Source: Spirochaeta sp. (lineage in GTDB: Bacteria; Spirochaetota; Spirochaetia; DSM-2461). From it: a stretch of 6,624 nt of DNA. The notes below the pieces were generated by a model. It saw nothing but the letters and a program-made list of their open reading frames with translations. It searched no databases and was not told where the DNA came from. Positions 5,090 through 6,624 of the stretch are shown here, piece by piece. The position numbers and the translations under genes are program-made. The DNA lies in contig DAOVYP010000130.1 of the NCBI GenBank assembly GCA_030635565.1, forward strand, positions 1 through 6,624, read 5' to 3'. Numbering within the stretch: position 1 is the stretch's first letter; each line of letters begins with the position of its first letter.

Positions 5090-6046
5090 ATGTCAAAACA
5101 GCGTGCACTCATTATTATCGGTACCGACGGATTCATCGGCTCGTTCATAGACAGTCATTTTCGCGATGCGGGGTGGAAGGTCCATGCCGCTGTTTTCAAC
5201 CGGCCTCCCCGGGACAATGAAATCAGACTGGATGTCACATGCCCGGCCGATTTCGACCCGCTTCCCATCGGCCTTCCGGTGATTAATGCCGCCGGTCTTC
5301 CGGACCAGGACGCCTCGGCGGCCCGGATGCGAAGGGTCCATGTCGGAGGTATGCGTCATATCGTCTCCTGGGCCCGCAGGACCGCTTGTCCCCACATCAT
5401 CCATCTCAGCTCCATTTCGGTTTATGGGAACGCCACCGTCGGAACCGGTAGAACGGAGAAGTCCACCCGCCGTCGGAAATGGAACCCCCTCATCGCCTCC
5501 CTCCCATACGGACGCACCAAGGCCCGGGCCGAGGCCCTTCTGGAAGGTTCCGGCCTTCCCTGGTCGGCACCCAGGCTTCCAGCGGTCTACGGTCCGGGTG
5601 ACAGTTTCTTCACAGGACAGATACGGCGGCTTCTTGAGAATCAAGGCCGCCCTCTGCCTCCCGGCGGTGAAAAATCAGTTTCCATCATGCCGGTAGACCG
5701 GGTCGGACCGCTGATGGAAGCCATCATCGACCACGGACCGATAAACGCGGCTCTCAATGCCGTCGGTGCCGGCCTTCCATGGAAGCTGATTCTCGAAGCC
5801 TATGCCGATGCATGGAATCTGCCTTTATACCATGATTCCCGCCGACGATTCCGGGATTTCCTGAACTTCGCCGACCCGGGAAGGCAGATGGCCGCCTATT
5901 ATGCCGCTTTCGGAGCTGAATTCCCCGACGACGAACTGCGGAAATCCCTGGGTTGGCAGCCCGGGGGAGATTGGAGGGACACAGTACGGAAAGCGGCGGC
6001 GGCATACTCTTCTCCGGTTATTCCGGAAGAGGCGCATCCCTTTTGA
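5090..6046 (+). CDS. NAD(P)-dependent extended SDR (NAD-dependent epimerase/dehydratase family)
   Basis: A 318-aa member of the extended short-chain dehydrogenase family. The Rossmann motif is I-I-G11-T-D-G14-F-I-G17. I65-N-A-A-G-L is the strand-4 block, H105-L-S-S-I-S-V-Y-G holds the active-site serine, and P-Y140-G-R-T-K144 is the catalytic pair. A-P-R-L-P-A-V-Y-G-P-G-D (160-171) and I-M-P-V-D-R-V-G (199-206) are typical substrate-domain landmarks, and the protein ends with L-G-W-Q...W-R-D-T-V-R. ATG 5090 was chosen because the Rossmann strand begins there; upstream in-frame starts at 5045, 5054 and 4826 run antisense into the flavodoxin gene or its leader. Activity could be sugar-nucleotide epimerase, reductase or dehydratase; the substrate is not evident. 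It is divergent from the flavodoxin (88 bp to TTG 5001) and its 3' end overlaps the EAL gene by 29 bp. The catalytic residues share numbering with the SDR at 3427. Confidence 0.9.
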   Translation: MSKQRALIIIGTDGFIGSFIDSHFRDAGWKVHAAVFNRPPRDNEIRLDVTCPADFDPLPIGLPVINAAGLPDQDASAARMRRVHVGGMRHIVSWARRTACPHIIHLSSISVYGNATVGTGRTEKSTRRRKWNPLIASLPYGRTKARAEALLEGSGLPWSAPRLPAVYGPGDSFFTGQIRRLLENQGRPLPPGGEKSVSIMPVDRVGPLMEAIIDHGPINAALNAVGAGLPWKLILEAYADAWNLPLYHDSRRRFRDFLNFADPGRQMAAYYAAFGAEFPDDELRKSLGWQPGGDWRDTVRKAAAAYSSPVIPEEAHPF

Positions 6047-6624
6047 GTAATGCCTCGAATTTCTCGGCAGGCACGGGTTTTGAGAAATAATAGCCCTGGA
6101 GGGCGTCAACCTCGAGTTCGGTCAGAATGGCGGCCTGAGCTGCAGATTCCACACCTTCGATGACAACATAACGGCGGCGGTCTTTAATGAGATCGATAAT
6201 ATGACCGAGAAAATGACGGTCTTCCTCGTCTTTATCAATTCCGTCGACAAAAGCCTTGTCGATTTTCAGAACAGAGGCCGGAAGGTCCTTGAGATAACGC
6301 AGTGAGGACTGCCCTGTGCCGAAATCATCGATGTAGATGCCGAATCCCCGATTACTGAGTTCCTGCATGCGCTTAAGTGCTATATCGGCATTACTCATAC
6401 CTTCAGATTCGGTGATTTCCAGTTTGAGTCCCGCCTTATCCACTCCGCCGGCCTGGGAGAGAGCCGTTTCCAGTATTTCAATGAGATCCGGCTTTTCGAA
6501 CAAACCTGCTGTCAGATTAATGGACAGATAGATGCCGAATTGCTTCCACCGGGCCAGATGACGGGCAGCGGAGGCGGCGTCGCCAACCTGGGCGGCACCG
6601 TCAACCTGAGCAACACCATCGTCG
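6018..6624 (-). CDS. EAL-domain c-di-GMP phosphodiesterase, C-terminal part (5' end outside window)
   Basis: The C-terminal two thirds of an EAL domain, which hydrolyses cyclic di-GMP to pGpG and controls motility and biofilm choices. Reading from the right edge, recognisable sequence starts at R-H-L-A-R-W (about 6563) and continues through Y-L-S-I-N-L, K-L-E-I-T-E-S-E, I-D-D-F-G-T-G-Q-S-S-L-R-Y-L (Mg-binding and loop-6 region), V-L-K-I-D-K-A-F-V, V-V-I-E-G-V-E-S and L-Q-G-Y-Y-F-S-K-P. The metal-binding glutamate, aspartates and general-base lysine region seen here are intact, so the domain looks catalytically competent. The E-x-L signature itself and any GGDEF, PAS or receiver domain would lie outside. 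The stop is inside the end of the convergent SDR. The first ~20 codons at the window edge do not look like EAL sequence (Ala/Gly/Val/Asp/Gln-rich) and may belong to other DNA. Function is secure; the true 5' part is uncertain. Confidence 0.92.
   Translation of the reverse strand, partial: DDGVAQVDGAAQVGDAASAARHLARWKQFGIYLSINLTAGLFEKPDLIEILETALSQAGGVDKAGLKLEITESEGMSNADIALKRMQELSNRGFGIYIDDFGTGQSSLRYLKDLPASVLKIDKAFVDGIDKDEEDRHFLGHIIDLIKDRRRYVVIEGVESAAQAAILTELEVDALQGYYFSKPVPAEKFEALLKRDAPLPE

Noticed and set aside
5026..5148. Flavodoxin start at 5148
   Set aside because: Would overlap the divergent SDR start and add 49 residues unlike any flavodoxin N-terminus.
6571..6624. Gly/Ala-rich repeats at the right edge as a tandem repeat
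   Set aside because: Similar short units (ggcggc, aacctg, accgtc/acc) recur but with no fixed period; better explained as a repeat-type protein or composition shift.

Overview
This is a bacterial chromosomal segment, gene-dense and moderately GC-rich, with both edges cutting through genes. Nothing fixes the taxon. The gene set (RecQ, PhzF-family enzyme, class II aldolase, short flavodoxin, two extended SDR enzymes, EAL phosphodiesterase) is ordinary for a free-living bacterium. The EAL domain points to c-di-GMP signalling. A spirochaete or proteobacterium would fit, but that is a guess.

Layout. (1) Positions 1-1496, plus strand: the C-terminal part of RecQ helicase (zinc cluster, RQC, HRDC), followed after 3 nt by a PhzF-family isomerase/epimerase-like protein. 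The pair looks like one operon. (2) Positions 1517-3224, minus strand: an unrecognised multi-pass membrane protein (3224 to 2208), then a FucA-like class II aldolase (2164 to 1517) that converges on phzF. A perfect 10-bp inverted repeat covers the aldolase start. (3) Positions 3225-3426: an intergenic region, AT-rich over its left half and holding the 5' ends of two divergent genes. (4) Positions 3427-6046: an NAD(P)-dependent extended SDR (plus), a flavodoxin (minus) and a second extended SDR (plus). The flavodoxin converges on the first SDR and diverges from the second. Between the first SDR and the flavodoxin lies a 95-bp full-length imperfect palindrome (4453-4547), the best candidate in the window for an undescribed dispersed element. 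(5) Positions 6018-6624, minus strand: the C-terminal part of an EAL-domain c-di-GMP phosphodiesterase, overlapping the end of the second SDR by 29 bp. In the last ~60 bases the EAL-like sequence stops, GC content jumps, and the plus strand reads like a beta-helix repeat protein. This suggests a chimeric edge or a rearrangement.

How the genes work together: RecQ and PhzF are probably only co-transcribed, since no shared pathway is evident. The SDR/flavodoxin cluster could be a small redox group, but no substrate can be named. I see no phage, IS element, tRNA, rRNA or CRISPR array. No previously undescribed multi-gene system is obvious. The most interesting signals are the palindromic element, the composition/strand switch at the right edge, the hairpin over the aldolase start, and a likely leaderless start for the second SDR.
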